A stretch of DNA of 64,000 nt from Rhizobium phaseoli (GTDB lineage: Bacteria > Pseudomonadota > Alphaproteobacteria > Rhizobiales > Rhizobiaceae), in the NCBI RefSeq assembly GCF_003985125.1, contig NZ_ML133567.1, positions 186,001 through 250,000 of the forward strand, read 5' to 3'. Positions 18,415-30,885 of the stretch are shown in pieces. The position numbers were made by a program, and so were the translations under genes. Each line of letters starts with the position of its first letter. The stretch's first letter is position 1. Below the pieces are notes generated by a model. The model saw nothing but the letters and a program-made list of their open reading frames with translations, searched no databases and had not been told where the DNA came from.

Positions 18415-19155
18415 TCAAATATTTTTGCCTGCCATCACCACGGTCGCGCCAAGGATCGCGGCCGGATCGCCGTCCGCGGTCGCCGACTGCAGCAGGATAG
18501 CGCAACCCTCGAGCTGCGGCCGCTGCAGGACGCTTGCCGGCAGCGTCAGATTGGTCGCCTTGCCATCCCACATGCCGACGGTTTCGACATTGGTGACGCT
18601 GTGCAGATAGGAGATCTTCTTGCCGCTGTTTTCACCCTTCTCGACGTCGATCGTCTTCTCCTTGTCGAAATAGACCATGACGACATTGGCTTTACCCTGC
18701 CCGGCGCCGATCTTGATTTCCAGTTCGTCGCCGCGCATCGATGCGCTGATGGGAACGGTCAGTCCGTTGCCTTCGCTGCTGTAAATGTCGATCTTGCTGT
18801 TGATGCCGGTGAGATCGGAGCCGGCCAGATGACTGCGCCCATTGACGATGGCCTGCGGCGTGTAGACGTTGCTGCGGCCCATTGTCCTGGCATAGCCGTA
18901 CTGCCGCTCGGTGTTTTCCTTCGAGCTCAGCGTATCGGCCCAGCCGAGATAATTCCAGTAATCGACGTGATAGGCGAGCGCGATGACATTGCCCTGGTTC
19001 ACCAGCTTGCGGAAGGCCGCGTCAGCAGGGGGACAGGAGGAGCAGCCCTGCGCCGTGAACAGCTCGACGACGCCTTTCGGGGTGCCGTCTTCGGCATGCA
19101 ACGGGCCTGCGAGAACAACACCGGCGAACAGCGGGATCAAGAAACGGGGGGACAT
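18415..19155 (-). CDS. DUF1223 thioredoxin-fold periplasmic protein
   Basis: A 246-residue protein with signal peptide MSPRFLIPLFAGVVLAGPLHAE. The mature part starts VVELFTAQGCSSCPPADAAFRKL, a CxxC-like redox motif in a thioredoxin-like fold. It continues YHVDYWNYLGWADTLSSKENTERQYGYARTMGRSNVYTPQAIVNGRSHLAGSD, which defines DUF1223. The role is probably periplasmic and redox-related, but no substrate is known. It lies upstream of nothing obvious. Confidence 0.88.
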   Translation of the reverse strand: MSPRFLIPLFAGVVLAGPLHAEDGTPKGVVELFTAQGCSSCPPADAAFRKLVNQGNVIALAYHVDYWNYLGWADTLSSKENTERQYGYARTMGRSNVYTPQAIVNGRSHLAGSDLTGINSKIDIYSSEGNGLTVPISASMRGDELEIKIGAGQGKANVVMVYFDKEKTIDVEKGENSGKKISYLHSVTNVETVGMWDGKATNLTLPASVLQRPQLEGCAILLQSATADGDPAAILGATVVMAGKNI

Positions 19156-19329
19156 TCACCTGCACCTCTTTTTCAGCGCCGACGGCGGACTGGTACCGGA
19201 GGCTCTGAGATATGAACGTACGAATAATCCTTCCGGGTCCAAACGAAAAGTCACGAACGGGTGAGACGTAGCTCGACCGGAAGCCGCAGAAAACAAATCA
19301 TCGTGAGCCCGCTCGAATGCTGCCGCCGC

Positions 19330-19364
19330 AAAAGAAAAGCCGCCGGAAATTGCTCTCCGGCGGC
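19330..19364 (-). terminator. Terminator of acnA
   Basis: GCCGCCGGA (19339-19347) pairs with TCCGGCGGC (19356-19364). On the minus strand the hairpin is followed by TTTTCTTTTG. It lies 26 bases beyond the acnA stop. Confidence 0.88.
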
Positions 19365-19389
19365 CACAATCATCTCAGGCTCTTAACGA

Positions 19390-22080
<2,691 letters not shown>

Positions 22081-22342
22081 GAGAGACCCCGTTTCTGATA
22101 GCCAACACAGTCGTGCGAACGCCTATGCACTTAATGCACATCAGGATGCGGGTACGGCCATTTCCGCTGTCCGCACGTGGAGCAGACGCTCCAAGTTCGG
22201 CGCAAGGATGAAATTCACGCCGACCGCTGGCGTGGTTGCAGGTCTTATAGATAATTTCCTAAAAACTTGCCATACCCGGAAACGAGCAAAATCGGACATT
22301 TTTTGACCCATCCGGAAGCCGAAACGAAGAAAGAACCGATGC

Positions 22343-22990
22343 ATGCATCTCACCGCCGAAAATCTGGCCGCAAGGCGCGGTGACGATCTGATTTTCGTTA
22401 ATCTTTCCTTTCACTTGGCGGCCGGCGAGGCGCTTGTGCTGACTGGGAGAAATGGATCCGGAAAGTCCACTTTGCTGCGTGTTGTTGCCGGCCTCCTGCG
22501 GCCGGAAAAAGGCACTGTCGTCTTTCATGGCGACAGCAGCCGGGAAGGCCGGCATCCCGGCGAGGTCAGCCACTACCTCGGCCATCGAAACGCAATGAAG
22601 AATGAACTTACGGTTGCAGAGAATCTCGATTTCTGGCGCACCTTTCTCGACGAAACGGAAGCTTCTGCCGGCCTGTCCCTTGAGGAGGCAGCCGAAGCCG
22701 TCGGCCTCTCGGGAATAACCCACCTTCCCTTCGGTTATCTCTCCGCCGGCCAGCAGCGCCGATTCGCCTTCGCCAAGCTGCTCGTCGCCCATCGCCCCGT
22801 CTGGATCCTCGACGAGCCCACAGCGGCGCTCGATGCCAGCGCCGACCGGCTGTTCGCCGGATTGATCGAAACGCATCTGGCAAAGGGTGGCATTCTTCTG
22901 GCGGCGACACATCAGCCGCTGGGCTTGAAGAATATGCAGGAATTGAAGATGACGGGCTTTGCCGGCGTGGATCAGGGAGTGTGGGGATGA
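22343..22990 (+). CDS. ccmA: Cytochrome c biogenesis heme exporter ATPase CcmA
   Basis: A 215-residue ABC ATPase with Walker A LTGRNGSGKST, signature GYLSAGQQRRFAFAKLL (the CcmA form of the motif) and Walker B PVWILDEPTAALD. With CcmB and CcmC it drives release of holo-CcmE in System I cytochrome c maturation at the inner membrane. It is the first gene of ccmABCDG, with an ATGA overlap to ccmB. The region between it and divergent acnA, 262 bases long, must hold both promoters; I see no clear operator in it. Confidence 0.95.
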   Translation: MHLTAENLAARRGDDLIFVNLSFHLAAGEALVLTGRNGSGKSTLLRVVAGLLRPEKGTVVFHGDSSREGRHPGEVSHYLGHRNAMKNELTVAENLDFWRTFLDETEASAGLSLEEAAEAVGLSGITHLPFGYLSAGQQRRFAFAKLLVAHRPVWILDEPTAALDASADRLFAGLIETHLAKGGILLAATHQPLGLKNMQELKMTGFAGVDQGVWG

Positions 22991-23646
22991 CTGCCCTCTT
23001 CCTCCGCGACCTGAAACTTTCCATCCGCGCCGGCGGCGGTGCGCTGATCGGCGTGCTGTTCTTCCTGACCGTCGTCGCCGTCATCCCCTTCGGCGTCGGG
23101 CCGGATCTCAAGCTGCTTTCGCGCATCGGCCCGGCCATCGTCTGGATCGGCGCGCTGCTTGCCGCCCTTCTCGGCCTGGACCGCCTGTTCCAGGCCGAGC
23201 GCGACGACGGATCGCTCGACCTGATGCTGATGCAGGAAACACCGCTTGTCCTGACCGTGCTGGTCAAATGCTTCGCCCATTGGGCCGCCACCAGCCTGCC
23301 GCTGGTGATCGCCTCACCGCTGCTCGGCCTCTTCATGAATATGGACGAGGCAGCGATCGGCGCGACCATGCTGACGCTTCTTGTCGGCTCGCCGGCCATT
23401 ACCTTCATCGGCGCCGTCGGCGCTGCCGTTGCCGTCGCCCTGCCCCGCGGCGGCCTGCTGGTTTCGATCCTGGTCCTGCCGCTGACCATCCCGGTGCTGA
23501 TCTTCGGCGTCAGCGCCACCTATGCCGCGGTCGAGGATCCCGCCCCTTTCCTGCCGCCCTTCCTCATCCTGACTGCGCTGACGCTGTTCTTTGCGGTGAT
23601 CGGCCCGGCCGCCGCTGCGCTCGCGCTGCGAAACACGTCGGATTGA
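22987..23646 (+). CDS. ccmB: Heme exporter membrane protein CcmB
   Basis: A 219-residue polytopic membrane protein of six helices starting MTALFLRDLKLSIRAGGGALIGVLFFLTVVAVIPFGVGP. It carries the CcmB signatures LDRLFQAERDDGSLDLMLMQ and FAHWAATSLPLVIASPLLGLFMNM. It is the permease partner of CcmA. The start at 22987 overlaps the ccmA stop. The next in-frame ATG upstream, two codons earlier, lies inside ccmA. Confidence 0.95.
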   Translation: MTALFLRDLKLSIRAGGGALIGVLFFLTVVAVIPFGVGPDLKLLSRIGPAIVWIGALLAALLGLDRLFQAERDDGSLDLMLMQETPLVLTVLVKCFAHWAATSLPLVIASPLLGLFMNMDEAAIGATMLTLLVGSPAITFIGAVGAAVAVALPRGGLLVSILVLPLTIPVLIFGVSATYAAVEDPAPFLPPFLILTALTLFFAVIGPAAAALALRNTSD

Positions 23647-23693
23647 ATGTCACTCGATTGCGGGAACAGCCGGATAGGGATAAGGAAGCGGCC

Positions 23694-24455
23694 ATGAACG
23701 ACATAAGCCTTGCCATCCGTAAATTCAGCGATCTCGCCAATCCGACGCGATTTCTGGCGCTGGCGGCCCGCGTCATTCCTTGGCTGGCTTGCATCACCGC
23801 GCTGTGTTTCGCGGCCGGCCTCTATCTCAGCTTCTCGACCGAAGGCGATTACCAACAGGGCGAGACCGTTCGGATCATGTATATCCACGTGCCTGCCGCC
23901 TGGCTTTCGATGATGTGCTACACCATCATGAGCGCCTCGGCGATCGGCACGCTCGTCTGGCGCCACCCGCTGGCCGACGTCTCCGCCAAGGCCGCAGCCC
24001 CGCTCGGCGCCGCCTTCACCTTGCTCGCGCTGGTCACCGGCTCGCTCTGGGGAAAGCCGATGTGGGGTACCTGGTGGGTGTGGGACGCGCGCCTGACCTC
24101 GGTCTTCGTGCTCTTTCTGATGTATCTCGGCCTGATTGCGCTGAGCCGCGCCATCGACGATCCGTCGAGGGCGGCGCGGGTCTCGGCCGTGCTCATCCTT
24201 GTCGGCTTCGTCAACATTCCGATCATCAAGTTCTCCGTCGAATGGTGGAACACGCTGCACCAGTCGGCGAGCGTGCTCAGGATCGGCGGTCCGGCGATCG
24301 ATCCGGAATTCCTGCGCCCGCTGCTCGTCATGGCGATCGCCTTCACCCTCCTCTTCTTCACCCTGCACATCATGGCGATGAGGAACGAGATCTGGCGCCG
24401 CCGGATCGCCGCGCAGCGCCGTCTCGCCGCCCGGATGGCGAGCCGGGAGGAGTAG
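23694..24455 (+). CDS. ccmC: Heme-handling protein CcmC
   Basis: About 253 residues from ATG 23694, with AAGGAAG eight bases upstream. The same frame is open further upstream, antisense-free but inside ccmB, and is not coding. The tryptophan-rich heme-binding motif WGTWWVWDARLTS lies near residue 120 between helices. The flanking histidines are in MYIHVPAAWLSMM and EWWNTLHQSASV. CcmC loads heme onto CcmE. Confidence 0.96.
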   Translation: MNDISLAIRKFSDLANPTRFLALAARVIPWLACITALCFAAGLYLSFSTEGDYQQGETVRIMYIHVPAAWLSMMCYTIMSASAIGTLVWRHPLADVSAKAAAPLGAAFTLLALVTGSLWGKPMWGTWWVWDARLTSVFVLFLMYLGLIALSRAIDDPSRAARVSAVLILVGFVNIPIIKFSVEWWNTLHQSASVLRIGGPAIDPEFLRPLLVMAIAFTLLFFTLHIMAMRNEIWRRRIAAQRRLAARMASREE

Positions 24456-24458
24456 ATC

Positions 24459-24626
24459 ATGACGCATGCCTTCTACGTCTACGCCTCCTACGGCTTTGCG
24501 GCGCTCGTGACGATCGCGGTCACGCTCTGGACCTGGGCCGACGGCCGGGCGCGCCGGCGTGAGCTCGCAGCCCTCGAAGCCGCGGGCATTCGCCGCCGCT
24601 CGGCGTCCGCGAGGGACGGCGAATGA
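24459..24626 (+). CDS. ccmD: Small heme-exporter subunit CcmD
   Basis: A 55-residue protein, [20 protein letters not shown] then [20 protein letters not shown] and onward. It has one transmembrane helix followed by an Arg-rich cytoplasmic tail, exactly the CcmD pattern. It starts three bases after the ccmC stop and its last four bases (ATGA) overlap ccmG. CcmD stabilises the CcmABC-CcmE complex. Confidence 0.9.
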   Translation: MTHAFYVYASYGFAALVTIAVTLWTWADGRARRRELAALEAAGIRRRSASARDGE

Positions 24627-25231
24627 GCGAAACACCCGAAGCCAAGCCCGGCAAGCCGAGCGGACTCAGCCGCTACGCCCTGGCGCTTCTGCCGCTGTTC
24701 GTCTTTGGCGCCATTGCCGCGACGGCCGCAAAGATGCTCTATGACCAGGATTTCCATGGCAAGAACATCGCCGAAATCCCGTCGGCCCTGATCGGCACCA
24801 AAGCGCCGGCGCTGAACCTTCCGCCGCTCGACGGCGCAAATCTGCCGGCGCTGACCGATGCGGCGATCACGGGCAAGCTGACCCTGGTCAACGTCTTTGC
24901 CTCCTGGTGCATCCCCTGCCGGGACGAACACCCGATCTTGAAGGAACTGGCGAAGGACGGTCGGCTGAACATCGTCGCCATCAATTACAAGGACAAGAAC
25001 GACAACGCCCTGCGTTTCCTCGGCGAGCTCGGAAATCCCTATCGGGCGATCGGCGTCGACCCGAACGGCAAGGCGGCGATCGACTGGGGCGTCTACGGGA
25101 TCCCGGAAAGTTATCTGGTCGCCCCCGACGGCACCATCCTCTACAAACGCGTCGGCCCCTTCGACGATATCAGCCTGAAGGAAGGGCTGTTTCCGGCGAT
25201 GGAAAAGGCGCTGGCGAAGCCGGCTTCGTAA
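24623..25231 (+). CDS. ccmG: Thiol:disulfide interchange protein CcmG/DsbE
   Basis: A 202-residue membrane-anchored periplasmic thioredoxin with an N-terminal anchor ([22 protein letters not shown]), the active site [13 protein letters not shown] and the cis-proline region [14 protein letters not shown]. The acidic GVxGxPE-type loop specific to CcmG is present. It reduces the apocytochrome CxxCH thiols before heme ligation. It is the last gene of the operon; ccmE, ccmF and ccmH are not in the window. Confidence 0.96.
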   Translation: MSETPEAKPGKPSGLSRYALALLPLFVFGAIAATAAKMLYDQDFHGKNIAEIPSALIGTKAPALNLPPLDGANLPALTDAAITGKLTLVNVFASWCIPCRDEHPILKELAKDGRLNIVAINYKDKNDNALRFLGELGNPYRAIGVDPNGKAAIDWGVYGIPESYLVAPDGTILYKRVGPFDDISLKEGLFPAMEKALAKPAS

Positions 25232-25270
25232 GCATTATTCCGGGTGAGGGGTCTTTGCAACGACGTGGGC

Positions 25271-25858
25271 CTAAACCCCACCCTGCCAGACCTTGATCGC
25301 CTCCACCGGCCAGATCAGCATCAGCACGTTGAGCGTCAGATTATCGCGGATCACGTAGCCGGTGAAAATCTCGAAGAAGATGGCGATCGCCACCGTCAGC
25401 GCCACCGGCGCCCGCGATGCAAAGAAGAAGCCGACGCACATGAAAACGGTGTCCATCGCCGAATTCAAAATGCTGTCGCCGTAATAATCGAGCGCGATCG
25501 TCGCCGTGCGGTAGCGGTCGATGATGAGGGGCGAATTCTCCAGCAGCTCCCAGCCGGATTCGATCACCAGCGCCAGGAGCAGCCGTGCCGCCAGCGGCTT
25601 GCGGCGCAGGACGAGATGGCCGAGGCCGTAAAACAGGAAGCCGTGGATGATATGCGACGGCGTGTACCAGTCGGACAGATGCTGCGAATTGCCGCTGGTA
25701 TTGACCCCGCCTTCCCACAGCTTGACATATCCGCAGGCGCAGATCGGCACGCGGCCCATCAAATATTCGGTGACGATCTGCGCGACCAGCACCGCAACGC
25801 AGGCGACGAACCAGAAACTCTGGTGTCTGACACGATATTCGGCGTCTGCGGCACTCAC
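25271..25858 (-). CDS. UPF0314 / DUF2585 family membrane protein
   Basis: About 195 residues from a GTG at 25858 that overlaps the yciB stop (GTGA). It has hydrophobic segments and the family core [47 protein letters not shown], then [37 protein letters not shown]. The histidines and aspartates in this core resemble a membrane-embedded enzyme, but the function is unknown. It ends the dapF-mtaB-ftsY-yciB run and is convergent with ccmG. Confidence 0.88.
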   Translation of the reverse strand: MSAADAEYRVRHQSFWFVACVAVLVAQIVTEYLMGRVPICACGYVKLWEGGVNTSGNSQHLSDWYTPSHIIHGFLFYGLGHLVLRRKPLAARLLLALVIESGWELLENSPLIIDRYRTATIALDYYGDSILNSAMDTVFMCVGFFFASRAPVALTVAIAIFFEIFTGYVIRDNLTLNVLMLIWPVEAIKVWQGGV

Positions 25859-26499
25859 TTCTCGCCGTCCGTTTCCAGATTGATACTGTGTTTCAGCACC
25901 AACGGCATCTGCGCCAGCGTGAAGATGATGGTGATCGGCATCGTGCCCCAGACCTTGAAGGCGACCCAGGTATCGTCGGAAAAATTGCGCCAGACGACTT
26001 CGTTCAGCACGGCGAGGAACAGAAAGAAGATGCCCCAGCGGATGGTGAGCTTTCGCCAGCCTTCGGCATCGAGCTGAAAAGCGGCGTTGAAGACGTAGCC
26101 GAGCAGCGACCGGCCGAAGGCGAGCCCGCCGAGCAGCGCGACGCCGAAGAGCGTGTTGACGATGGTCGGCTTCATCTTGATGAAGGTCTCGTTCTGCAGC
26201 CAGATCGACAGCGAGCCAAAGATAACGACGACGATGCCGGAGACGAAGGGCATGATCGGCAGATGGCCGAGCACGATCTTCGAAACGATCAGCGAAAAAA
26301 CCGTCGCCGCCATGAAGAGCCCGGTTGCGACGAACAACGGACCGCCAAGCTCCGAAAGAGCAGGAAACCGCTCCACCAGCCACTGGCCGCGCAGATTGGC
26401 AAAGAAGAAAATCAACAGCGGCCCGAGCTCCAGCGCCAGCTTCAACAGCGGATGATGCCGGTCGGCCGCGCTCGGGATGATATCGCTTTCGGTGGTCAT
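25855..26499 (-). CDS. yciB: Inner-membrane-spanning protein YciB (intracellular septation protein A)
   Basis: A 214-residue protein with about five helices and the IspZ/YciB signature: [99 protein letters not shown]. It is implicated in envelope integrity and septation. It sits downstream of ftsY and overlaps the UPF0314 gene by four bases. Confidence 0.95.
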   Translation of the reverse strand: MTTESDIIPSAADRHHPLLKLALELGPLLIFFFANLRGQWLVERFPALSELGGPLFVATGLFMAATVFSLIVSKIVLGHLPIMPFVSGIVVVIFGSLSIWLQNETFIKMKPTIVNTLFGVALLGGLAFGRSLLGYVFNAAFQLDAEGWRKLTIRWGIFFLFLAVLNEVVWRNFSDDTWVAFKVWGTMPITIIFTLAQMPLVLKHSINLETDGEK

Positions 26500-26575
26500 G
26501 CGTTCGTCAAACCTGCTGTTCCTGAAAACCTGTTCCCGTCATGCCCTGCAGGCTTTCGGCGGCATATCTGTGGCA

Positions 26576-28138
26576 TCATTGGGGAAGTCCGGCAATGGCG
26601 TGCGCGAAGTCCTCGGCCTCGAACGGCTCCAGATCGTCGACGCCTTCGCCCACGCCGATGAAATAAACCGGCAGCTTGTGCTTGGCGGAGATGGCCACCA
26701 GGATGCCGCCACGCGCCGTGCCGTCGAGCTTGGTCATGATCAGGCCGTTGACGCCGGCGACATTGCGGAAGATCTCGACCTGGCTCAGCGCATTCTGTCC
26801 CGTCGTCGCGTCGAGCGTCTGCAGCACGGTATGCGGCGCATCGGGATCGAGCTTGCCGAGAACGCGCACGATCTTCTCGAGCTCGGCCATCAGCTCGGCC
26901 TTGTTCTGCAGGCGGCCGGCCGTATCGACGATCAGCACGTCGCATTTTTTCGCTTTCGCCTGTTCGAAGGCGTCATAGGCAAGGCCGGCAGCATCGGCGC
27001 CAAGCTTGGTGCCGACGAATTCCGAGTTCGTCCGCTCGGCCCAGATCTTCAGCTGCTCGATCGCTGCCGCGCGGAACGTATCGCCGGCAGCCACCATCAC
27101 CTTCAGCCCGGCGCCGGAAAGCTTCGCCGCCAGCTTGCCGATCGTCGTCGTCTTGCCGGTGCCGTTGACGCCGACGACGAGGATGACATGCGGCTTGTGC
27201 GAGAGATCGAGCTGCAGCGGCTTGGCGACCGGTTTCAAAACCTTGGCGATTTCGGACGCCATGATCCTGCTGACATCCTCGCCGGTGACGTCCTTGCCGT
27301 AGCGCTCGGAAGCCAGGGTATCGGTGACGCGCAGCGCCGTCTCGACGCCGAGATCGGCCTGGATCAACAGGTCTTCGAGATCCTGCAGCGTCTCGTCGTC
27401 AAGCTTGCGCTTGGTAAAGAGCGCGGTGATCTGACCGGTCAGCTGCGAGGAGGTGCGCGCCAGACCGTTTCGCAGCCGCTGGAACCAGCTGAGTTTCGGC
27501 TGCGGGGCAATGGGCTGCGGTTCGACGATTGCCGGGCCGGTGGCGAAGCCTTTGGGAAGAACGGGAGATTCCAGCGTCGGCTGTTCCGCCGCAGTTTCGG
27601 AGGAGATACCGTCCGCTGTCCTGCCGGGCATCTCCCCCACAGGGGGCGAGATCGGCTGAATGGAGATGTCTTCTTTTACATCGATCTCAGCAGGAATTTC
27701 TTCCGAGAGCGCTTCTGTTACCTCAGCGGCCTCTTCGATCGAAACCGGCGCGTCAGCCTCCGAACGATCTACCCCCTGGTGGGGAAGATATCCCGAAGGG
27801 ACAGAGAGGGTTTCTTCCGCCTCGCTCTCTGAAATTGCCCGCGTCTCTGCTTCAGCTTGCAGCAGTGAAAGCGGCACCAAGCCGAAATCGCTCATCTGAT
27901 CCGCGGGAGGCAAAGGCAAGGTCTCGTCGACGATGTCCGCTTCCTCGGCCTCACCCTCGCCGACATCGGCCGCTGGTCCGCCGGCCGTATCCATTTCCTC
28001 GGGAAGAACGGGATCGTCCGCGATCGGCAGATCTTCGTCACGCGAGCGCGGCTCGAGCTCCCTTTCCACGGCCTCAGGCACGGGCTCTTCAGCCGGCTTG
28101 CCGAAGGTGAAGACCTTTTTGATGAAACTGAGCGCCAT
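26576..28138 (-). CDS. ftsY: Signal recognition particle receptor FtsY
   Basis: A 520-residue SRP GTPase. Residues 1 to about 200 form a highly acidic low-complexity A domain. The NG domain follows, with helical N part FQRLRNGLARTSSQLTGQITALFTKRKLDDETLQDLEDLLIQADLG, P-loop GVNGTGKTTTIGKLA, DTAGR and TKLDGTARGG. It docks ribosome-SRP complexes at the membrane and pairs with Ffh, encoded at 31065. The acidic domain contains two segments encoded by palindromic repeats (listed separately). It is downstream of mtaB, with 16 bases between the genes. Confidence 0.97.
   Translation of the reverse strand: MALSFIKKVFTFGKPAEEPVPEAVERELEPRSRDEDLPIADDPVLPEEMDTAGGPAADVGEGEAEEADIVDETLPLPPADQMSDFGLVPLSLLQAEAETRAISESEAEETLSVPSGYLPHQGVDRSEADAPVSIEEAAEVTEALSEEIPAEIDVKEDISIQPISPPVGEMPGRTADGISSETAAEQPTLESPVLPKGFATGPAIVEPQPIAPQPKLSWFQRLRNGLARTSSQLTGQITALFTKRKLDDETLQDLEDLLIQADLGVETALRVTDTLASERYGKDVTGEDVSRIMASEIAKVLKPVAKPLQLDLSHKPHVILVVGVNGTGKTTTIGKLAAKLSGAGLKVMVAAGDTFRAAAIEQLKIWAERTNSEFVGTKLGADAAGLAYDAFEQAKAKKCDVLIVDTAGRLQNKAELMAELEKIVRVLGKLDPDAPHTVLQTLDATTGQNALSQVEIFRNVAGVNGLIMTKLDGTARGGILVAISAKHKLPVYFIGVGEGVDDLEPFEAEDFAHAIAGLPQ
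27615..27656. repeat. Palindromic repeat inside ftsY, copy 1
   Basis: A 40-bp unit with the form CTGTCC...CGGGC-ATCTCCCCCACAGGGGG-CGAGATCGG, whose centre is self-complementary (CCCCC/GGGGG and ATCTC/GAGAT). It is read in frame by ftsY on the minus strand as ISPPVGEMPGRTA. It resembles an inverted second copy at 27764-27813 and the small palindromes scattered through rhizobial intergenic DNA. Confidence 0.7.
27764..27813. repeat. Palindromic repeat inside ftsY, copy 2 (opposite orientation)
   Basis: On the minus strand this reads CTGTCCCTTCGGGATATC, then TTCCCCACCAGGGGG, then TAGATCG, and aligns with copy 1 over about 40 bases with a few differences. In the ftsY frame it gives LSVPSGYLPHQGVD. 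It lies about 110 bases from copy 1, in the acidic A-domain region. Confidence 0.7.
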
Positions 28139-28154
28139 GAGGATTCCGTGAAAG

Positions 28155-29426
28155 TCAGGCCGCTGCGGCCGTCAATTGCATGTCGAGATGCTTGCCATTG
28201 TGGCCGGTGATGGTGACCGGCACAAGTTCGCCGGGGCGAAGGTCGGCTGCTGCGACCAACGTGAAGTTCTCCGTATGCGCCAGGCCGTTGTTTTCGACAA
28301 GCAGCCATTGCCGGGTTCCGACCATGCCATCGAGATGGGACAGATGGAGCCTATGTCCAGTGGCGCGCAGCCGGGCGGCGCGATCCTTGACCAGCGACCG
28401 GTCGAGCTGCGGCATGCGAGCGGCGGGCGTGCCGGGACGCGGGCTGTAGGGAAAGACGTGCAGATGCGCGATGCCGGCCTCTTCGGCGAGCCGCACGGCA
28501 TTGTCGAACATCTCTTCCGTCTCTGTCGGGAAGCCGGCGATCATATCGGCGCCGAAGCTCATTTCTGGGCGCAGGCTGCGCGCATCCGCGATGAAGCGCA
28601 GCGCATCGGCGCGTAAATGTCGGCGCTTCATCCGCTTCAGGATCATGTCGTCGCCATGCTGCAGCGACAGATGCAGATGCGGCATGAAGCGCGGTTCTTC
28701 GGCGATCAGATCCATCAGATGCGCATCGGCCTCGATGCTGTCGATCGAGGAAAGCCTGAGGCGGCGGATATCCGGAACCTGCTTCAGGAGGGTCTTGGCC
28801 AGAAGCCCGAGCGTCGGGGCGCCCGGCAGGTCGCCGCCGTAGCTGGTGGCGTCGACCCCGGTCAGCACGATCTCGCGATAGCCGCTGTCGGCCAGCCTGC
28901 GGGCCTGGTCGACGACGGCTCCCATCGGCACGGAGCGGGAATTGCCGCGGCCATAGGGGATGATGCAGAAGGTGCAGCGGTGGTCGCAGCCGTTCTGCAC
29001 CTGGATGAAGGCGCGCACATGGGCGTCGATGTGCCTCACCATCTGCGGCGCCGTCGCCTTGACGCTCATGATGTCGTTGACGCGCAGCTTCTCCTCGGCC
29101 GAAACGCCGAAATCCGGTAGGCTGCGATAGGAGGCGCTCGAAAGCTTCTCCTCATTGCCGAGCACGGCGTCGACCTCCGGCATGGCGGCGAAGGTCTGTT
29201 TTTCCGTCTGCGCGGCACACCCGGTGACGATGATGCGGGCATGCGGATTGTCGCGCCGCGCCCGGCGGATCGCTTGGCGGGCCTGACGAACGGCCTCGCC
29301 GGTCACCGCACAGGTGTTGACCAGCACGGCATTGTTGAGCCCGGCCTTCTCGGCCTGCGCCTTCATCACTTCGGATTCATATGTGTTGAGGCGGCAGCCG
29401 AAGGTAATGACCTCGATGCCGCTCAC
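28155..29426 (-). CDS. mtaB: tRNA t6A37 C2-methylthiotransferase MtaB
   Basis: A radical-SAM methylthiotransferase that converts t6A37 to ms2t6A in tRNAs reading ANN codons. About 423 residues from GTG 29426, which overlaps the dapF stop (GTGA). The N-terminal UPF0004 domain has its three cysteines in [19 protein letters not shown] and TGCAAQTE. The radical-SAM motif is [17 protein letters not shown] near residue 160. A C-terminal TRAM-like region ends the protein. A longer in-frame extension upstream is antisense-like and overlaps dapF throughout, so I reject it. Confidence 0.94.
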   Translation of the reverse strand: MSGIEVITFGCRLNTYESEVMKAQAEKAGLNNAVLVNTCAVTGEAVRQARQAIRRARRDNPHARIIVTGCAAQTEKQTFAAMPEVDAVLGNEEKLSSASYRSLPDFGVSAEEKLRVNDIMSVKATAPQMVRHIDAHVRAFIQVQNGCDHRCTFCIIPYGRGNSRSVPMGAVVDQARRLADSGYREIVLTGVDATSYGGDLPGAPTLGLLAKTLLKQVPDIRRLRLSSIDSIEADAHLMDLIAEEPRFMPHLHLSLQHGDDMILKRMKRRHLRADALRFIADARSLRPEMSFGADMIAGFPTETEEMFDNAVRLAEEAGIAHLHVFPYSPRPGTPAARMPQLDRSLVKDRAARLRATGHRLHLSHLDGMVGTRQWLLVENNGLAHTENFTLVAAADLRPGELVPVTITGHNGKHLDMQLTAAAA

Positions 29427-30328
29427 TGCGCCTCGGCTCCCCGGTCCGCATCGCGCGACCAGAGGCCGGTCGCAGGATTGAGCCTGCCCGACCATTCCCA
29501 CTCGGCCGGACCGGTCATGATGACGTGATCGTCGCGCTCGCGCCATTCGATCGAAAGTGTCGCCGGCGGCTTGGCGCTTGCCACATTGATCGTCACCGTG
29601 CGGCCGGTACGCCCAGTGCGCGCGGCGCTGACGGCGGCGGAACAGGCGGCCGAGCCACAGGCAAGCGTCAGGCCGGCGCCGCGCTCCCAGGTGCGCGTCG
29701 TCATCGATGTCGGCGAGGTGACCTGCGCCAAGGTGATATTGGCGCGCTCGGGAAACATCGGATGGTTTTCGAGCAGCGGCCCGAAGCGGGCGAGATCGTA
29801 GGACATCACGTCTTTGTCCACCCAGAAGATCGCATGCGGATTGCCCATCGACATGGCAGACGGCGAATGCAGCACGGGATTGTCGATCGGGCCGATCTGC
29901 AGTTCGATGCGGCTGGTATCGTGGAATTCTTCCGAGAGCGGGATCCTGTTCCAATCGAACACCGGCTTTCCCATATCGACGGAGATCGTCCCGTCCTCGT
30001 GCTCGACGGCGTTGAGAATGCCGGCGACCGTCTGGAAGGTGAAGGCCTTCCGGCCGGTCTCGGCCGCGAGCGCCTGCACGACGCAGCGTGTGCCGTTGCC
30101 GCAGGCCTGCGCCTTCGAGCCGTCGGAATTCAGGATATCGATGAAGGCATCGGTGCCGTCGGCCTTGGGATCATGGATCGCCATGATCTGATCGAACTCG
30201 GTTTCAGGATCGGCATTGAGCGCGACGGCTGCCGCGGGCGTCACCTTGTCGGGCCGGCCGCGCATGTCGACGACCAGGATCTTGTTGCCAAGCCCGTTCA
30301 TCCTCGCGAATTCGACCGTTGCGCTCAT
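29423..30328 (-). CDS. dapF: Diaminopimelate epimerase
   Basis: Interconverts LL- and meso-diaminopimelate for lysine and peptidoglycan. About 301 residues from ATG 30328 ([21 protein letters not shown]). The two catalytic cysteines are in QACGNGTRC (around residue 85) and [11 protein letters not shown] (around residue 235). The gene leads the dapF-mtaB-ftsY-yciB-UPF0314 run. Confidence 0.96.
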   Translation of the reverse strand: MSATVEFARMNGLGNKILVVDMRGRPDKVTPAAAVALNADPETEFDQIMAIHDPKADGTDAFIDILNSDGSKAQACGNGTRCVVQALAAETGRKAFTFQTVAGILNAVEHEDGTISVDMGKPVFDWNRIPLSEEFHDTSRIELQIGPIDNPVLHSPSAMSMGNPHAIFWVDKDVMSYDLARFGPLLENHPMFPERANITLAQVTSPTSMTTRTWERGAGLTLACGSAACSAAVSAARTGRTGRTVTINVASAKPPATLSIEWRERDDHVIMTGPAEWEWSGRLNPATGLWSRDADRGAEAQ

Positions 30329-30440
30329 CGTATCATTCCGTCCGTGTTTCCGCTGTATATGGCGGAAATGCGAAGGAATTACCAGTGGGTGAGTGCCGGG
30401 CAGCCACTGCCGCCGGCCGTCCTTGCCAGGCAGTCCGGTT

Positions 30441-30644
30441 TTACCGCTCAGCACCGTTAGAATGGAAAGACGCCGCATGCGCCTCGACGATGGCGGCGGT
30501 GATGACCTTTCTCAGCTCATAGACCAGCGAGCGGGATCGCTTGCGATCCAGATCCTGTGCCGCCTTTGCAAGACTAAGGCCTTCGTTCAGAACAATATGA
30601 TGAGCCCGCGCCAGTGCCCAGCTCTCAATATCAGGATCTATCAT
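30441..30644 (-). CDS. Small hypothetical protein with helix-turn-helix-like core
   Basis: A 67-residue frame from ATG 30644, with GGAG eight bases upstream ([20 protein letters not shown] and onward). The middle, [22 protein letters not shown], has the spacing of a helix-turn-helix. I do not recognise the family. The good ribosome binding site and balanced composition argue for a real gene. It lies 112 bases upstream of dapF on the same strand. Confidence 0.5.
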   Translation of the reverse strand: MIDPDIESWALARAHHIVLNEGLSLAKAAQDLDRKRSRSLVYELRKVITAAIVEAHAASFHSNGAER

Positions 30645-30849
30645 TCGATATCTCCGCCGGATCATCCGGCATCAAGGATATTCACGAATCATTTTACAGG
30701 ATGCACTTAAGTAGAAAGTAGAATCACAAGTGGAATATTTTGCAACTGGCCGATATCGTGATTTTAGGCCATCAGCCGGAATTTTGACGGCTAACCTATA
30801 GGCGAGAGGGCATCCGACCTTCCGCCAGGCGGCCATTCCACGCATTCGC

Positions 30850-30879
30850 CTTGACTTTCGCGCCGCTTTCCTGTTTATC
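30850..30879 (+). promoter_or_regulatory. Candidate housekeeping promoter upstream of ffh
   Basis: CTTGAC (30850-30855), an 18-base spacer and TTTATC (30874-30879). CTTGAC is the usual rhizobial -35. Initiation would fall near 30886, immediately before the structured RNA segment. Confidence 0.5.
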
Positions 30880-30885
30880 GCGCCC

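Noticed and set aside
18098-18610. A 170-codon plus-strand frame
   Set aside because: Runs antisense into the DUF1223 gene; no domain or binding site.
26477-27832. A 451-codon plus-strand frame
   Set aside because: Antisense of ftsY, with no recognisable domain.
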